Below, one piece after another: positions 35,336 through 44,546 of a stretch of DNA of 57,740 nucleotides. The notes beneath the pieces are model-generated. The model did not search any database and was not told where the DNA came from. It saw nothing but the letters and a program-made list of their open reading frames with translations. The stretch spans positions 1 through 57,740 of the forward strand of contig CAMVHB010000008.1 of NCBI GenBank assembly GCA_947167155.1, in the 5' to 3' direction. Each line of letters opens with the position of its first letter. The first letter of the stretch is position 1. The stretch comes from an uncultured Lachnospiraceae bacterium. GTDB taxonomy: Bacteria > Bacillota > Clostridia > Lachnospirales > Lachnospiraceae. Made by a program: the position numbers and the translations under genes.

Positions 35336-35935
35336 ATGTTTTCGATCACAGTCCTTGTCTCCGGCGGCGGCACGAATCTCCAGGCTATCATTGATTCGAT
35401 AGCAAACGGAGAATTGAAGGATGCCGGAGTTTCCATAAAAAAAGTAATTTCAAACAACAAAGATGCCTATGCTCTTGAAAGAGCGAGGAATAATGGCATC
35501 GATGCAAGTGTTATTTCAAAAAAGGATTATCCCGACAGAGCCGCATTTGAACAGGCTCTTAAAGAAGAGATAGACGAAAGCGCCCCGGACCTCATAGTCC
35601 TTGCGGGCTTCCTTGTTGTGATACCTGAAGCGATAGTCCGCTCTTATCCAAAAAAGATAATAAATATCCACCCCTCCCTCATCCCCTCCTTCTGCGGCAA
35701 GGGCTATTACGGACTCAAGGTCCACGAGGCAGCGCTCGCACGTGGAGTAAAGGTCACGGGCGCGACCGTACACTTTGTGGATGAGGGGACGGACACGGGA
35801 CCCATTATCCTCCAGAAAGCTGTTGAGGTATTTGATGGCGATACCCCGGAAGTGCTGCAGCAGCGCGTCATGAAAGAGGCGGAGCATATATTGCTTCCGC
35901 ATGCGATCGCGCTTCTTGCAAAGGAAAGGGCTTGA
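35336..35935 (+). CDS. purN: Phosphoribosylglycinamide formyltransferase
   Basis: A 199-residue GAR transformylase using 10-formyl-THF. The motifs are VLVSGGGTNLQAIIDSI at the start, NIHPSLIPSF (catalytic His) and VTGATVHFVDEGTDTGPI (catalytic Asp). The ATG at 35336 is about 7 bases from GAGGA, while the ATG at 35330 is only one or two bases away, so the later start is favoured. Confidence 0.95.
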   Translation: MFSITVLVSGGGTNLQAIIDSIANGELKDAGVSIKKVISNNKDAYALERARNNGIDASVISKKDYPDRAAFEQALKEEIDESAPDLIVLAGFLVVIPEAIVRSYPKKIINIHPSLIPSFCGKGYYGLKVHEAALARGVKVTGATVHFVDEGTDTGPIILQKAVEVFDGDTPEVLQQRVMKEAEHILLPHAIALLAKERA

Positions 35936-35939
35936 GATC

Positions 35940-37331
35940 ATGAAGATAGATATTCTTGATAAGGGCGCATCACCTGAAAATACCGCAAAAGAAAATCAAA
36001 AAGCGATACAGGAGGCTATAGATGAAGTCTCAAAAAACGGCGGCGGCAAAGTTTTGGTTCCGGCCGGGACCTTTCTTTCGGGTACGATCTTTCTCAAGGA
36101 TAATGTCCATCTTCACTTAAGCCACGGCGCTGTCCTGATGTCCTCCCTTGACGTATCTGATATCTCGTCATTCCCTAAGGATGACGATACCGATCTTTCC
36201 GAGGTTGACGGTGCAGAGGGCGGCTTTTTTATTGGGGCTTATCATGCAAAGAATATCAGGATAGAAGGCAGCGGCACGATAGACGGGCAGGGCGGAAAGG
36301 TATTCTTTGATACTGACTGCGACAAGGGCTTTCATGAGTGTCCCAAACAGGCTTCGGGCTTTCGGCCGAGGCTCCTTTTGTTTGAGGATGTAAAAGGTCT
36401 TACTGTTTCAGACATCATCCTCAAGGACTCCGCCTTCTGGACCTTTCACATGGCAGGCTGCGAGGATGTCAATATCAATGACATCTCGATCAAAAATGAC
36501 GACCGTGGAGTCAACAATGACGGCATCGATCCCGACTGCTGCAAGAATGTGGTGATCAGGGGCTGCAACATCTGGACTGCGGATGACGCTATCGTTATCA
36601 AGTCCACGGCTCCAATGGCAAAGAAATACGGGGCGTGTGAGAATATCACGGTAAGCGACTGCATCCTTCATACAAGGTGTTCGGCATTGAAGATCGGCAC
36701 GGAGACCTTCGGTCCCATCAGAAATATCACATTTGGAAACTGCATAGTTCGTGATGCTTCCCGCGCTGTCGGGATATGGATGAGGGACGGCGGACTCATA
36801 GAAAAGATAATTATCCATGACATCGCAGGCTCTGTCCGCCGCTACGCAGACTGTTATGACCTGCCCGGTCAGCCCGGTTGGTGGGGGAAGGGCGAGCCTA
36901 TATTCGTAAGTGCGACTCCCAGACAGTTTCGGACCGGAAGCGACAGCAAATGGATATTAAAGGACGCAGAACCTGAAAAGAAAAAGGAGATCCCGGTCGA
37001 GACGGATCGCCCCACAGGCACTATCAGACGGCTTACATTTACAAATATCAGGATCGACTGCGAAAGCTGCGTCTTCCTCGCGGGTGAGATAGAAAGCCCG
37101 ATCGTGGACGTTCTCATGCGAAATATCGAGATACATTTTGAAAAGCAGGGCACCCAGGAGGGCGGACTTTTTGACGAACAGCCGTCATTTCGAGGGCGTT
37201 ATCCTCATCTCATCCCCGGGCTCTATGCCCGTCACGTGCAGGGACTTGACTGCGAGGGCGTCTTCGTCGTCGCCGACGAGGACAACGGCACGGAGTACTG
37301 TGGAAGGGAGATTGTGCAGGAGGAGGATTAG
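35940..37331 (+). CDS. Glycoside hydrolase family 28 (polygalacturonase-like)
   Basis: About 463 residues, a right-handed beta-helix enzyme that hydrolyses galacturonic-acid linkages in pectin or rhamnogalacturonan. The GH28 active-site Asp residues are visible in GVNNDGIDPDCC and IWTADDAIVIKS, followed by CSALKIGTE in place of the more common GHG. The N-terminus has the family pattern NQKAIQEAIDEV-NGGGKVLVPAGTF. No signal peptide is present, so it probably acts on imported oligosaccharides in the cytoplasm. It starts 4 bases after purN, an odd place for a pectin gene. Confidence 0.88.
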   Translation: MKIDILDKGASPENTAKENQKAIQEAIDEVSKNGGGKVLVPAGTFLSGTIFLKDNVHLHLSHGAVLMSSLDVSDISSFPKDDDTDLSEVDGAEGGFFIGAYHAKNIRIEGSGTIDGQGGKVFFDTDCDKGFHECPKQASGFRPRLLLFEDVKGLTVSDIILKDSAFWTFHMAGCEDVNINDISIKNDDRGVNNDGIDPDCCKNVVIRGCNIWTADDAIVIKSTAPMAKKYGACENITVSDCILHTRCSALKIGTETFGPIRNITFGNCIVRDASRAVGIWMRDGGLIEKIIIHDIAGSVRRYADCYDLPGQPGWWGKGEPIFVSATPRQFRTGSDSKWILKDAEPEKKKEIPVETDRPTGTIRRLTFTNIRIDCESCVFLAGEIESPIVDVLMRNIEIHFEKQGTQEGGLFDEQPSFRGRYPHLIPGLYARHVQGLDCEGVFVVADEDNGTEYCGREIVQEED

Positions 37332-37407
37332 TAGTATAATCTTTCTTTGGTCAAGACCTACTGAAACAGAGGTCATTGACCGATATGTAATATGGATTTA
37401 GGAACCC

Positions 37408-37527
37408 GGACAAGAGAAACGTCCCCGTGTCCCTACCCATGTCCCTAATGTGTTCAAACCCATAACTGTATTGAAGCTTACGAATGCGAGCATTCGACGC
37501 TTTTCTACAGCCATGGTGCTGAACACA
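37408..37527. repeat. Intergenic repeats: REP-like unit and long inverted repeat
   Basis: The 235-base gap before the ECF gene has a GGACAAGAG...GTCCCCGTGTCC stretch like other REP-type GGGGACG repeats of the window. Beyond it a long hairpin pairs TGTGTTCA (37449-37456) with TGAACACA (37520-37527); inside, GAATGC (37482) pairs with GCATTC (37490). No gene is seen. Confidence 0.65.
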
Positions 37528-37566
37528 TAAACAAGCTTCTATCTATTAATTGGAAGGAGACTCAAA

Positions 37567-38397
37567 ATGAAAAACAATCAAAATGGCAGTAGGAGCAATA
37601 CTGCCGCACTGGCGCTGACTGCATTTTTTGCAGCGATCATCGTACTCATGTCATTTACCCCGATAGGCTATATCCCGCTCGGGGTCATCAACGCAACGAT
37701 CATCCACATCCCCGTGATCCTTGGCGCGATCTTCCTTGGTCCGAAGAGCGGAGCCTTCCTCGGCTTCATTTTCGGCCTCACTTCGTTCTTGAAGAACACC
37801 TTCATGCCCGCGACGCTCTCGGCCTTTGTATTTTCGCCTGTCCTTGCGGCGCAGCAGATCGGACCGATCGGGATATTGTTTTCGACCATCATCTGCTTCG
37901 TCCCGAGGATACTTGTGGGCGTTGTCCCTTACTATGTCTACAAGGGCTTCCTTGCGATGTCAAAGGGGAATCACAGAGTCGGCCTTGATACCTTATTTTC
38001 AGGGATAATGGGCGTGATACTCTTCTTCGGGATCTCTTCTTATGCGAGGAGGGCAGGGGCAGAAACAGCAGTATCTTATGTGATCGGCGCGGCAGTGGGC
38101 GCAGCAGCCTTTATCGTGATCACTCTCGTATCAAGAAAATCACAGCTCAAGAGCCTGCCCTATCTCTATGCCGGGCTTACGGGCGCAATGACAAATACGC
38201 TTCTCGTAATGCCTCTGATCTACTTATTCTACAGGGAGCCTTACGCTGTAGCCCTTAATGTGGATCCCGATGCCCTGATATCAGTGATCCTTGGCATCAT
38301 CACATTCAACGGCGTGATGGAAGCGATAGTGGCAGCGCTTATCACAGTGCTTGTCGGCGCCTCCCTTTCGAAGGTTAGAAAGACCGCCATTGCCTGA
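37567..38397 (+). CDS. ECF transporter substrate-binding (S) component, probably for pantothenate
   Basis: A 276-residue membrane protein with about six or seven helices. The N-terminal AALALTAFFAAIIVLMSF followed by GYIPLGVINATIIHIPVILGAIFLGPKSGAFLGFIFGL fits the ECF S-component family (PanT/RibU-like), here cited in parts. Such proteins bind a vitamin and work with the shared ECF-T and ATPase units. The next gene is coaBC, which acts directly after pantothenate phosphorylation, supporting pantothenate as substrate. AAGGAGA precedes the ATG. Confidence 0.83.
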   Translation: MKNNQNGSRSNTAALALTAFFAAIIVLMSFTPIGYIPLGVINATIIHIPVILGAIFLGPKSGAFLGFIFGLTSFLKNTFMPATLSAFVFSPVLAAQQIGPIGILFSTIICFVPRILVGVVPYYVYKGFLAMSKGNHRVGLDTLFSGIMGVILFFGISSYARRAGAETAVSYVIGAAVGAAAFIVITLVSRKSQLKSLPYLYAGLTGAMTNTLLVMPLIYLFYREPYAVALNVDPDALISVILGIITFNGVMEAIVAALITVLVGASLSKVRKTAIA

Positions 38398-38400
38398 GGA

Positions 38401-38437
38401 GGAGCCATCATGCGAAGCATGATCTTTAAATGGCTCC
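38401..38437. repeat. Intergenic nested palindrome
   Basis: GGAGCCAT (38401-38408) pairs with ATGGCTCC (38430-38437), and inside ATCATGC pairs with GCATGAT around GAA, a very stable small loop. A further partial GGAGCCA lies near 38480. A CATGC-TTCGC-ATG palindrome of similar type occurs at about 52029. Lies between the S component and coaBC. Confidence 0.7.
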
Positions 38438-38511
38438 GACGACATGCCGCCGAACGAAGTGAGGGGGCGATACCTCTGAGGAGCCAATAACTAAAACCCG
38501 GAGGAAAAATA

Positions 38512-39741
38512 ATGGCTGAAGCCCTGAAAAAAAATGACGTTTCCCCTTTGTTTGAAAAGCATATCGTACTCGGAGTGACAGGATCGATCGCCGCATACAA
38601 GGCGGCATATCTTTCAAGCGCGCTTGTAAAGGCAGGCGCGCTTGTTCGCGTGATAGAGACAGAGAATGCATTGAAGCTCGTAGGGGAAGCGACCTTTGAA
38701 GGGCTGACCCATCAAAGGGTGCTATATGACACCTTCTCCCCCGACAACGCCTCGGGTGTCGAGCATGTAGATCTTGCGGGATGGACCGACGCCTTTGTGG
38801 TCGCGCCCGCATCCGCCGATGTCATCGCGAAATTTGCCTGCGGTATAGCTGACGATATGCTCACAACCTCATTTCTTGCAGTCCGCCGCGACACCCCGGT
38901 CCTCATCGCCCCCGCGATGAATACCAATATGTATGAAAATCCCGCGACGCAGGAAAACCTTGAAACACTTAAACGCCGCGGGATAAAGATAATAGAGCCC
39001 GATGCCGGTCCCCTTGCCTGCGGGACCGTCGGAAAGGGCCGTATGGCAGAGCCTTCGGAAATTCTTTTCCATATCGAGGCCGCAGTATCGCGTCAGGATC
39101 TTTCCGGGAAAAAGATTGTGATCTCCGCCGGACCAACAGCTGAAGACATAGACCCCGTCCGCTTCATCACGAACCGCTCCAGCGGAAAGATGGGTTATGC
39201 GATCGCAGAGTGTGCCGCGCGCCGCGGGGCTGATGTCACTCTTGTAAGCGGCCCGGTTTCTTTGACTCCGTCTCCCCTCATCAAAAAGGTGATCCCTGTC
39301 CGGAGCGCGCAGGATATGTATGACGCAGTGACCTCTGAGGCAAAAGACGCCTTTGCCGTCATAATGTCTGCCGCAGTCGCAGATTACAGACCGGAAAATG
39401 TCGCCGATGAAAAGCTTCACAAGAGTGATGACGACATGTCGATCCCGCTTACCCGTACAAAGGACATACTTCTTGACCTTTCAAAGAACAAAGGTGATAT
39501 AATACTCATAGGTTTTTCAATGGAGACAGAGGCTCTTATCGAAAACGCGAAGGAAAAGCTTTTGAAAAAATCGCTTGATATGATCTGCGCAAATTCAGTG
39601 AAGCAGCAGGGTGCGGGATTTTCGGTCGACACAAATGTGCTCACGCTGATCACAAAGGATGAAGTCAAAGAGCTTCCATTGATGTCAAAGCTTGCCTGCG
39701 CGGATCAGATACTGGATCGGCTTTTGGTATTAAAAAAATAA
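38512..39741 (+). CDS. coaBC: Bifunctional phosphopantothenoylcysteine decarboxylase / phosphopantothenate-cysteine ligase
   Basis: A 409-residue fusion for coenzyme A synthesis. The CoaC half has GSIAAYKAAYL, the catalytic His in VEHVDLAGW, APAMNTNMYENP and the Cys in PLACGTVGKGRM. The CoaB half starts near residue 198: VISAGPTAEDIDPVRFITNRSSGKMG. GGAGG precedes the ATG. It probably forms a pantothenate unit with the S component upstream. Confidence 0.95.
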   Translation: MAEALKKNDVSPLFEKHIVLGVTGSIAAYKAAYLSSALVKAGALVRVIETENALKLVGEATFEGLTHQRVLYDTFSPDNASGVEHVDLAGWTDAFVVAPASADVIAKFACGIADDMLTTSFLAVRRDTPVLIAPAMNTNMYENPATQENLETLKRRGIKIIEPDAGPLACGTVGKGRMAEPSEILFHIEAAVSRQDLSGKKIVISAGPTAEDIDPVRFITNRSSGKMGYAIAECAARRGADVTLVSGPVSLTPSPLIKKVIPVRSAQDMYDAVTSEAKDAFAVIMSAAVADYRPENVADEKLHKSDDDMSIPLTRTKDILLDLSKNKGDIILIGFSMETEALIENAKEKLLKKSLDMICANSVKQQGAGFSVDTNVLTLITKDEVKELPLMSKLACADQILDRLLVLKK

Positions 39742-39757
39742 ATTCACGGGGGGTTTC

Positions 39758-42007
39758 ATGAAAAAAGGGACTATGAAAAAATGGGCAGCATCACTTCTTT
39801 CTGTTTTGCTTTGCTTTTCCTCACTGGCATTATCAATGGGGATGAGAGCCCTGGCAGAAGATGGAGACCAGACCGGAGAGTCGCAGACGTCCAACAAACC
39901 TTATGATACTATCAGCTTTACCAAAACTTCATTTGTCTATACAGGCTCTGACCTGAGCAGTGAGATCAAAACTGCCGCCTCAGTCACATCAAAAAGGACC
40001 CCGACCTTCAGCTTCTACAAAGGAAGTTCGGCGTCAGGCAACCCGGTTACTTCCGTCGTAGATATTGGAGAATATACTGTCGTTGCAGACCTTGTAGCAG
40101 ATGAGAATTATGAGTTCACAACTGCCACATCCACTATCACAATAACCCCCGCCTCTATCACGAACGCTACTATAGCCGACATTACCGTGCAGCAATATAC
40201 AGGTTCTGCGATCGAGCCCGATCCCGTAGTCACCTTCAATGGAAAGACTCTAAAGAAGGGGACTGACTATAAGGTGACATACGACAACAATACAGAAGTC
40301 GGAAGTTCAGCTTTGGTGATAGTTTCCGGGATCGGCAATTTTAATGATCTGGAAACCAGGCATTTTACTATAAAGTCTTCTGAAAAAGACCTTCAGGTCT
40401 TTTTCACGGATTATGCAAAGGATCGGACAAAGACCTACGGGGATCCTGACTTTGACGGATCTGCCACCCTTTCCATAGGAGACGGAGCCATTACCTACAA
40501 AAGCTCTGACACATCCGTGGCGACGATTTCAGAAAAAACAGGTACTGTTTCCATCAAAAATGCAGGAACCACCACGATCACTGCGACAGCTGCCGCAACG
40601 GAAACATATGCCGAAGCCTCAACCTCATTCGTGCTTACAGTTGAAAAGGCTGATATTACTGTCACAGCTCCTGACAAGACCATACACCAGGGCGAAAGGG
40701 CGCCGGTGCTCTCTGACCTCGCAAGGGACGGGGATTATTCCGTGGAAGGTCTTGTTGGAGATGATGTCCTGAGGGGCGAAGCCTATATGAGCTACCGGAA
40801 GAACGGGACGGTAGTCACTCCCGACACCTCTGAGCCCGGAAGCTATGATATAGCCATCGAAGGCTTTATTGTCCCCTCTTCAAATTACAATGAAATAAAA
40901 TATGTAATGGGTACCCTTACGATCTTGAGGAGCTCGGGAGAAAGCGGCGGTATCGGAACTCCGACAATTGCTTCCGAAGACGGTGAGATCAAAGGCTGGG
41001 ACGCTGTCGTTTCAGAGGTTGGATCGATACTGGATGAAAGCTATGGCGAAGATGGTAATCAAGTCGAAAAACCGGTTGTAGAGATCGACATGAACGGTTC
41101 CACCGTCATTGTGAAGGAACTTCTGGATGTCATAAGAGGAGAAAATATAAGTGTCCGTTTACTCTACGGAAGCGGGGTTGTATGGACCATAGACGGCCGG
41201 GATGTTGACATTATTGATGAGCCAAATGATACTGACCTTGGCGTTACATATGGGGGCAGCACCGGAAGTGATATTTCCTCTGAAGCCATCAGGAAGGTCC
41301 TGACAAAGGACTCAAAATATCCTGTCAGGGTATCGATAGAACATGATGGTAAGCTGGGCTTTGAAGCGACCTTATCCTTCAATGTCGCAAAGGCATTGGG
41401 AGAGGCCGTCACAAGCCGAAGCCGCAGCCGTCTTTACGGGATGGTAGCAAATCTCTATTACTACAACCCTGCTACAAGAGCACTTGAATTCGAAACATGC
41501 GACTATATTGATGAAAAGGGAAATGCAGACTTTTTGATGGATCATGCTTCCGAATATGTCATAGTGACCGACAAAGCAAGGCTCGGGGGGGAAGCGGAGG
41601 TGATGCGTGTATATAATCCGAACACCGGTCGCCATCATCTTTCCGTAAGCGATGAAGAGATCAATTTCCTCATCTCTCTCGGCTGGAGATATGAAGGGAT
41701 AGCCTTCAAGGTAAATATGTACGGGGATGAAGACCTTGCAGTATACAGGCTTTACAATCCATACAGCGGTGAGCATCTTTTCACGGCAGGTGTTTCAGAG
41801 AAGAATTATCTTGTAAGCCTTGGCTGGATAGATGAAGGTATATGCTGGTATGGAAACGGCAAAAAGACGGGTACTCAGATATTCAGGTTCTATAATCCGA
41901 ATGCCTCCGACCATCATTTCACTACGGATCAGAATGAGATATCAAAGCTTGTTGTGGCAGGCTGGAAGAATGAGGGTATAGCCTTCTATGCTGAGAAGGC
42001 AGATTGA
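39758..42007 (+). CDS. Secreted multidomain protein with MBG/Ig-like and DUF5648 repeats
   Basis: A 749-residue exported protein. The N-terminus (KKWAASLLSVLLCFSSLALS, then MRALAED) is a signal peptide. MBG-like and bacterial Ig-like beta domains follow (for example VTYDNNTEVGSSALVIVSG near 180, ATISEKTGTVSIKNAGTTTITA near 255, and another at 290-375). The last 145 residues hold three DUF5648 repeats, each with a pattern like VYRLYNPYSGEHLFT...LGW-DEGI-WY. No sortase signal or transmembrane anchor is seen at the C-terminus. Probably a cell-surface or substrate-binding protein; the ligand is unknown. The same repeat occurs in the protein at 53493. Confidence 0.85.
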   Translation: MKKGTMKKWAASLLSVLLCFSSLALSMGMRALAEDGDQTGESQTSNKPYDTISFTKTSFVYTGSDLSSEIKTAASVTSKRTPTFSFYKGSSASGNPVTSVVDIGEYTVVADLVADENYEFTTATSTITITPASITNATIADITVQQYTGSAIEPDPVVTFNGKTLKKGTDYKVTYDNNTEVGSSALVIVSGIGNFNDLETRHFTIKSSEKDLQVFFTDYAKDRTKTYGDPDFDGSATLSIGDGAITYKSSDTSVATISEKTGTVSIKNAGTTTITATAAATETYAEASTSFVLTVEKADITVTAPDKTIHQGERAPVLSDLARDGDYSVEGLVGDDVLRGEAYMSYRKNGTVVTPDTSEPGSYDIAIEGFIVPSSNYNEIKYVMGTLTILRSSGESGGIGTPTIASEDGEIKGWDAVVSEVGSILDESYGEDGNQVEKPVVEIDMNGSTVIVKELLDVIRGENISVRLLYGSGVVWTIDGRDVDIIDEPNDTDLGVTYGGSTGSDISSEAIRKVLTKDSKYPVRVSIEHDGKLGFEATLSFNVAKALGEAVTSRSRSRLYGMVANLYYYNPATRALEFETCDYIDEKGNADFLMDHASEYVIVTDKARLGGEAEVMRVYNPNTGRHHLSVSDEEINFLISLGWRYEGIAFKVNMYGDEDLAVYRLYNPYSGEHLFTAGVSEKNYLVSLGWIDEGICWYGNGKKTGTQIFRFYNPNASDHHFTTDQNEISKLVVAGWKNEGIAFYAEKAD

Positions 42008-42024
42008 AGTCAGGATACGACATC

Positions 42025-42068
42025 AAAAAACGGCTGTGCGGTGATCATCACCGCACAGCCGTTTTTTT
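42025..42068. terminator. Bidirectional Rho-independent terminator
   Basis: A perfect hairpin with AAAAAACGGCTGTGCGGTGA in one arm and its complement in the other, flanked by A and T runs. It serves both the secreted-protein gene and the convergent radical SAM gene. Confidence 0.95.
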
Positions 42069-42080
42069 GTAAAAATCACA

Positions 42081-43508
42081 TCAAGCTGATGCCTTCTTTG
42101 CCTCGGCCTTTGCCTTTCTTTCAGCGCGGAGCTGCTCACGCTCCTTCATTTCCTCTTCCCAGAGCTTCTCTGCTCTCGGCTTCCACTCAGCAGCATAAGG
42201 ATCGCACTTCATGCAAAGATCGTTGACATCCTCAGGTGCCTCCATATCGGTTGACTTCGCGCCTGTCTCAGCGACAAGCTTCGGAAGGATCTCAGGATTC
42301 TCAAGAAGAGGGCAGGGACGAAGATGATTGTCATTGAAGGGCTGTCCCTCGCGGTACTTCATGAAGATGGGCTGCTTGAAAGCATCAAGGAGCGACATAT
42401 TCCTGATGTTCGCATTTGAATAATGAACGAAGACGCAGGGCTCCACATCGCCGTTCGCATTGATGTGGCAGTATTCACGGCCTCCAGCGACGCATCCGCC
42501 GACCCACTCGCCGTCGTTCTGGAAATCAAGGGCGAAGATGGGCTTTCCGCCCTTGAAGCCTCTGATCTCGCGTACCCTGTGGAACATGTACTCTCTCTGA
42601 TCAGGATTCAAAAGAAGGCTTGTATCCGCATTCTTTCCTACCGGCATATAGTGGAAGTACCAGATGAACTTCGCACCCTTTTCAATCACCATATCAAGGA
42701 ACTCATCAGAGGTTACCGTCTCATAATTCTTTGAGGTATAGCAGATGGAATGACCAAAGACCAGCTTGTGCTGCTTCAGAAGATCCATGGCATGCATTAC
42801 CTTTTCAAAAACGCCCTGACCACGCCTGTCGTCATTTTGATCCTCAAAGCCCTCGAGTGAGATGATCGGAGCAAAGTTCTTGACACGGAGAAGATCCTTG
42901 CAGAACTGCTCGTCGATGAGGGTTCCGTTCGTGAAGGTCTGGAAGAAACTGTGGTTGTGCTTTTCAGCAAGAGCTATGAGGTCAGCTTTTCTAACCAGCG
43001 GCTCACCGCCTGTAAAGAGGAAGGCGTGGATACCGAGATCCTCTGCCTGTGTGACTATGCTGTCAAGCTCTTCATTCGTGAGGTTCATCTTGTAGCCGTA
43101 CTCAGCTGCCCAGCAGCCCGTGCAGCGAAGATTGCAGGCTGAAGTGGGATCGATGAGAAGGGCGAAGGGGATATTGACATTCATCTCCTTCGAAAGCTTC
43201 CTCGTTTTTCTGAAGCCGTTGAAGCCTGCCTCAAAGCCGAGATTAAGAGCGGCTGATTTTAATATGCTCGTATCAACTGTATCGAAAAGATCGTTTGTGA
43301 ACTTGCACCACTTGCTGTTCGGATCTTCATAGATCTCGCGAAGAGCATCATAAGCGGTTGAATCCCAGGTCTTTCCGAGGATCTTTTCCATGAGATTGAT
43401 GAACTGGATCATTCCCTTCTCACGGGTCTTGTTGATATGGTTTAAGGCGCCGCCTATAGCGAGCTCAAATGCCTTACGCGTTGCAGCGTGCTTGAATCCC
43501 TCTGCCAT
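42081..43508 (-). CDS. Radical SAM/SPASM-domain protein
   Basis: A 475-residue radical SAM enzyme. The 4Fe-4S cluster motif is CNLRCTGC (about residues 127-134), followed by FLFTGGEPLVRKADL. The C-terminal half has further Cys groups (CVAGGREYCHINANGDVEPC, then CPLL and CMKC), consistent with a SPASM region binding extra clusters. The C-terminus is a charged helix. Substrate unknown; no peptide precursor or partner gene is adjacent. AAGGAG lies upstream of the ATG on this strand. Confidence 0.9.
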   Translation of the reverse strand: MAEGFKHAATRKAFELAIGGALNHINKTREKGMIQFINLMEKILGKTWDSTAYDALREIYEDPNSKWCKFTNDLFDTVDTSILKSAALNLGFEAGFNGFRKTRKLSKEMNVNIPFALLIDPTSACNLRCTGCWAAEYGYKMNLTNEELDSIVTQAEDLGIHAFLFTGGEPLVRKADLIALAEKHNHSFFQTFTNGTLIDEQFCKDLLRVKNFAPIISLEGFEDQNDDRRGQGVFEKVMHAMDLLKQHKLVFGHSICYTSKNYETVTSDEFLDMVIEKGAKFIWYFHYMPVGKNADTSLLLNPDQREYMFHRVREIRGFKGGKPIFALDFQNDGEWVGGCVAGGREYCHINANGDVEPCVFVHYSNANIRNMSLLDAFKQPIFMKYREGQPFNDNHLRPCPLLENPEILPKLVAETGAKSTDMEAPEDVNDLCMKCDPYAAEWKPRAEKLWEEEMKEREQLRAERKAKAEAKKASA

Positions 43509-43685
43509 TTTTGAAACACTCCTTTTTTTCCCTTGTAAAAATCATTATAAAAGACCGTTGCTACTATAATTTAGGGGCATTTATCTAACAAGAGACAAAT
43601 TTTGTCTTTTGTATAAAACAGCGATAAGCTATAATATCGTAATGCAGGGCAAAACCGGCGCGAATTATAGAAAGGATTTTTCTTT

Positions 43686-44546
43686 ATGAAAACAGGGATA
43701 CTCGTTGAAGGCGGAGGAATGAAGGATGCTTACTGCGCAGGCGTTCTCGATGCCTTCCTTGACAAGAATATCAATTTTGATTACGCGATAGGCGTTTCAG
43801 CCGGCGCTACCTGCCTCGCCTCATTTCTTGCAGGTCAGAGGGACAGGAACAGGCGCTTTTTTACGGTCCATCCGAAGAACCCGGAGTATTTCGGACTTTA
43901 TGCATATCTGAAGAGCGGCGATATCTTCAATATGCATTATATCTATGACACGCTCACAAACGAGGGCGGCGGTGATCCGCTTGACTATGACGCGTTACTT
44001 TCAAACCCGACGGAGTTTGTTTTTGTGGCGACCGATGTTGATTCGGGAAAGCCCCGTTATTTTACAAAGAAGGATATCGTGAAGAATGATTCGCGTCCCT
44101 TCAAGGCGACCTGCGCACTTCCGGTTTTCTGTAAGCCCATTACCATTGAAGGGCACCGCTACTGCGACGGCGGGGTATCTGATTCCCTGCCCTTCAAAAA
44201 GGCCTTCCACGACGGGGTAGACAGGCTCGTTGTGATCCTTTCAAAGCCGCTTGACTTTGTTATGGAGCCTCAGAAGCACAAGGTTCTCTATACATTGAAT
44301 CTTCGAAAGGAGCCGAGAGTCATCTGGCGTCTCAACAACCGCTACAAGATGTACAACAAGCAGCACAGTGAGCTTCTTTCGCTGATAGACAAAAAAGAAG
44401 TCTTTGTCTTTGCTCCGAAGGAAAAGCTTTCAACCTATTCGATGGATACGAAGGTGCTTCAGAAGCTCTATGATGAGGGGCTCTTTGACGGGATCAGCGG
44501 CATAGCCGATATGCAGGCGTTTTTGGAGGGAAAGGACAAAGCATGA
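43686..44546 (+). CDS. Patatin-like phospholipase
   Basis: A 286-residue patatin-family lipid acyl hydrolase. The oxyanion loop GILVEGGGMKDAYCAGVLDAF is at the N-terminus (cited here near its limit), the nucleophile Ser is in IGVSAGATCLA (about residue 36) and the catalytic Asp is in CDGGVSDSLPF (about 160). No signal peptide. Overlaps the CPBP protease gene by 4 bases, so they are co-expressed. Confidence 0.92.
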   Translation: MKTGILVEGGGMKDAYCAGVLDAFLDKNINFDYAIGVSAGATCLASFLAGQRDRNRRFFTVHPKNPEYFGLYAYLKSGDIFNMHYIYDTLTNEGGGDPLDYDALLSNPTEFVFVATDVDSGKPRYFTKKDIVKNDSRPFKATCALPVFCKPITIEGHRYCDGGVSDSLPFKKAFHDGVDRLVVILSKPLDFVMEPQKHKVLYTLNLRKEPRVIWRLNNRYKMYNKQHSELLSLIDKKEVFVFAPKEKLSTYSMDTKVLQKLYDEGLFDGISGIADMQAFLEGKDKA

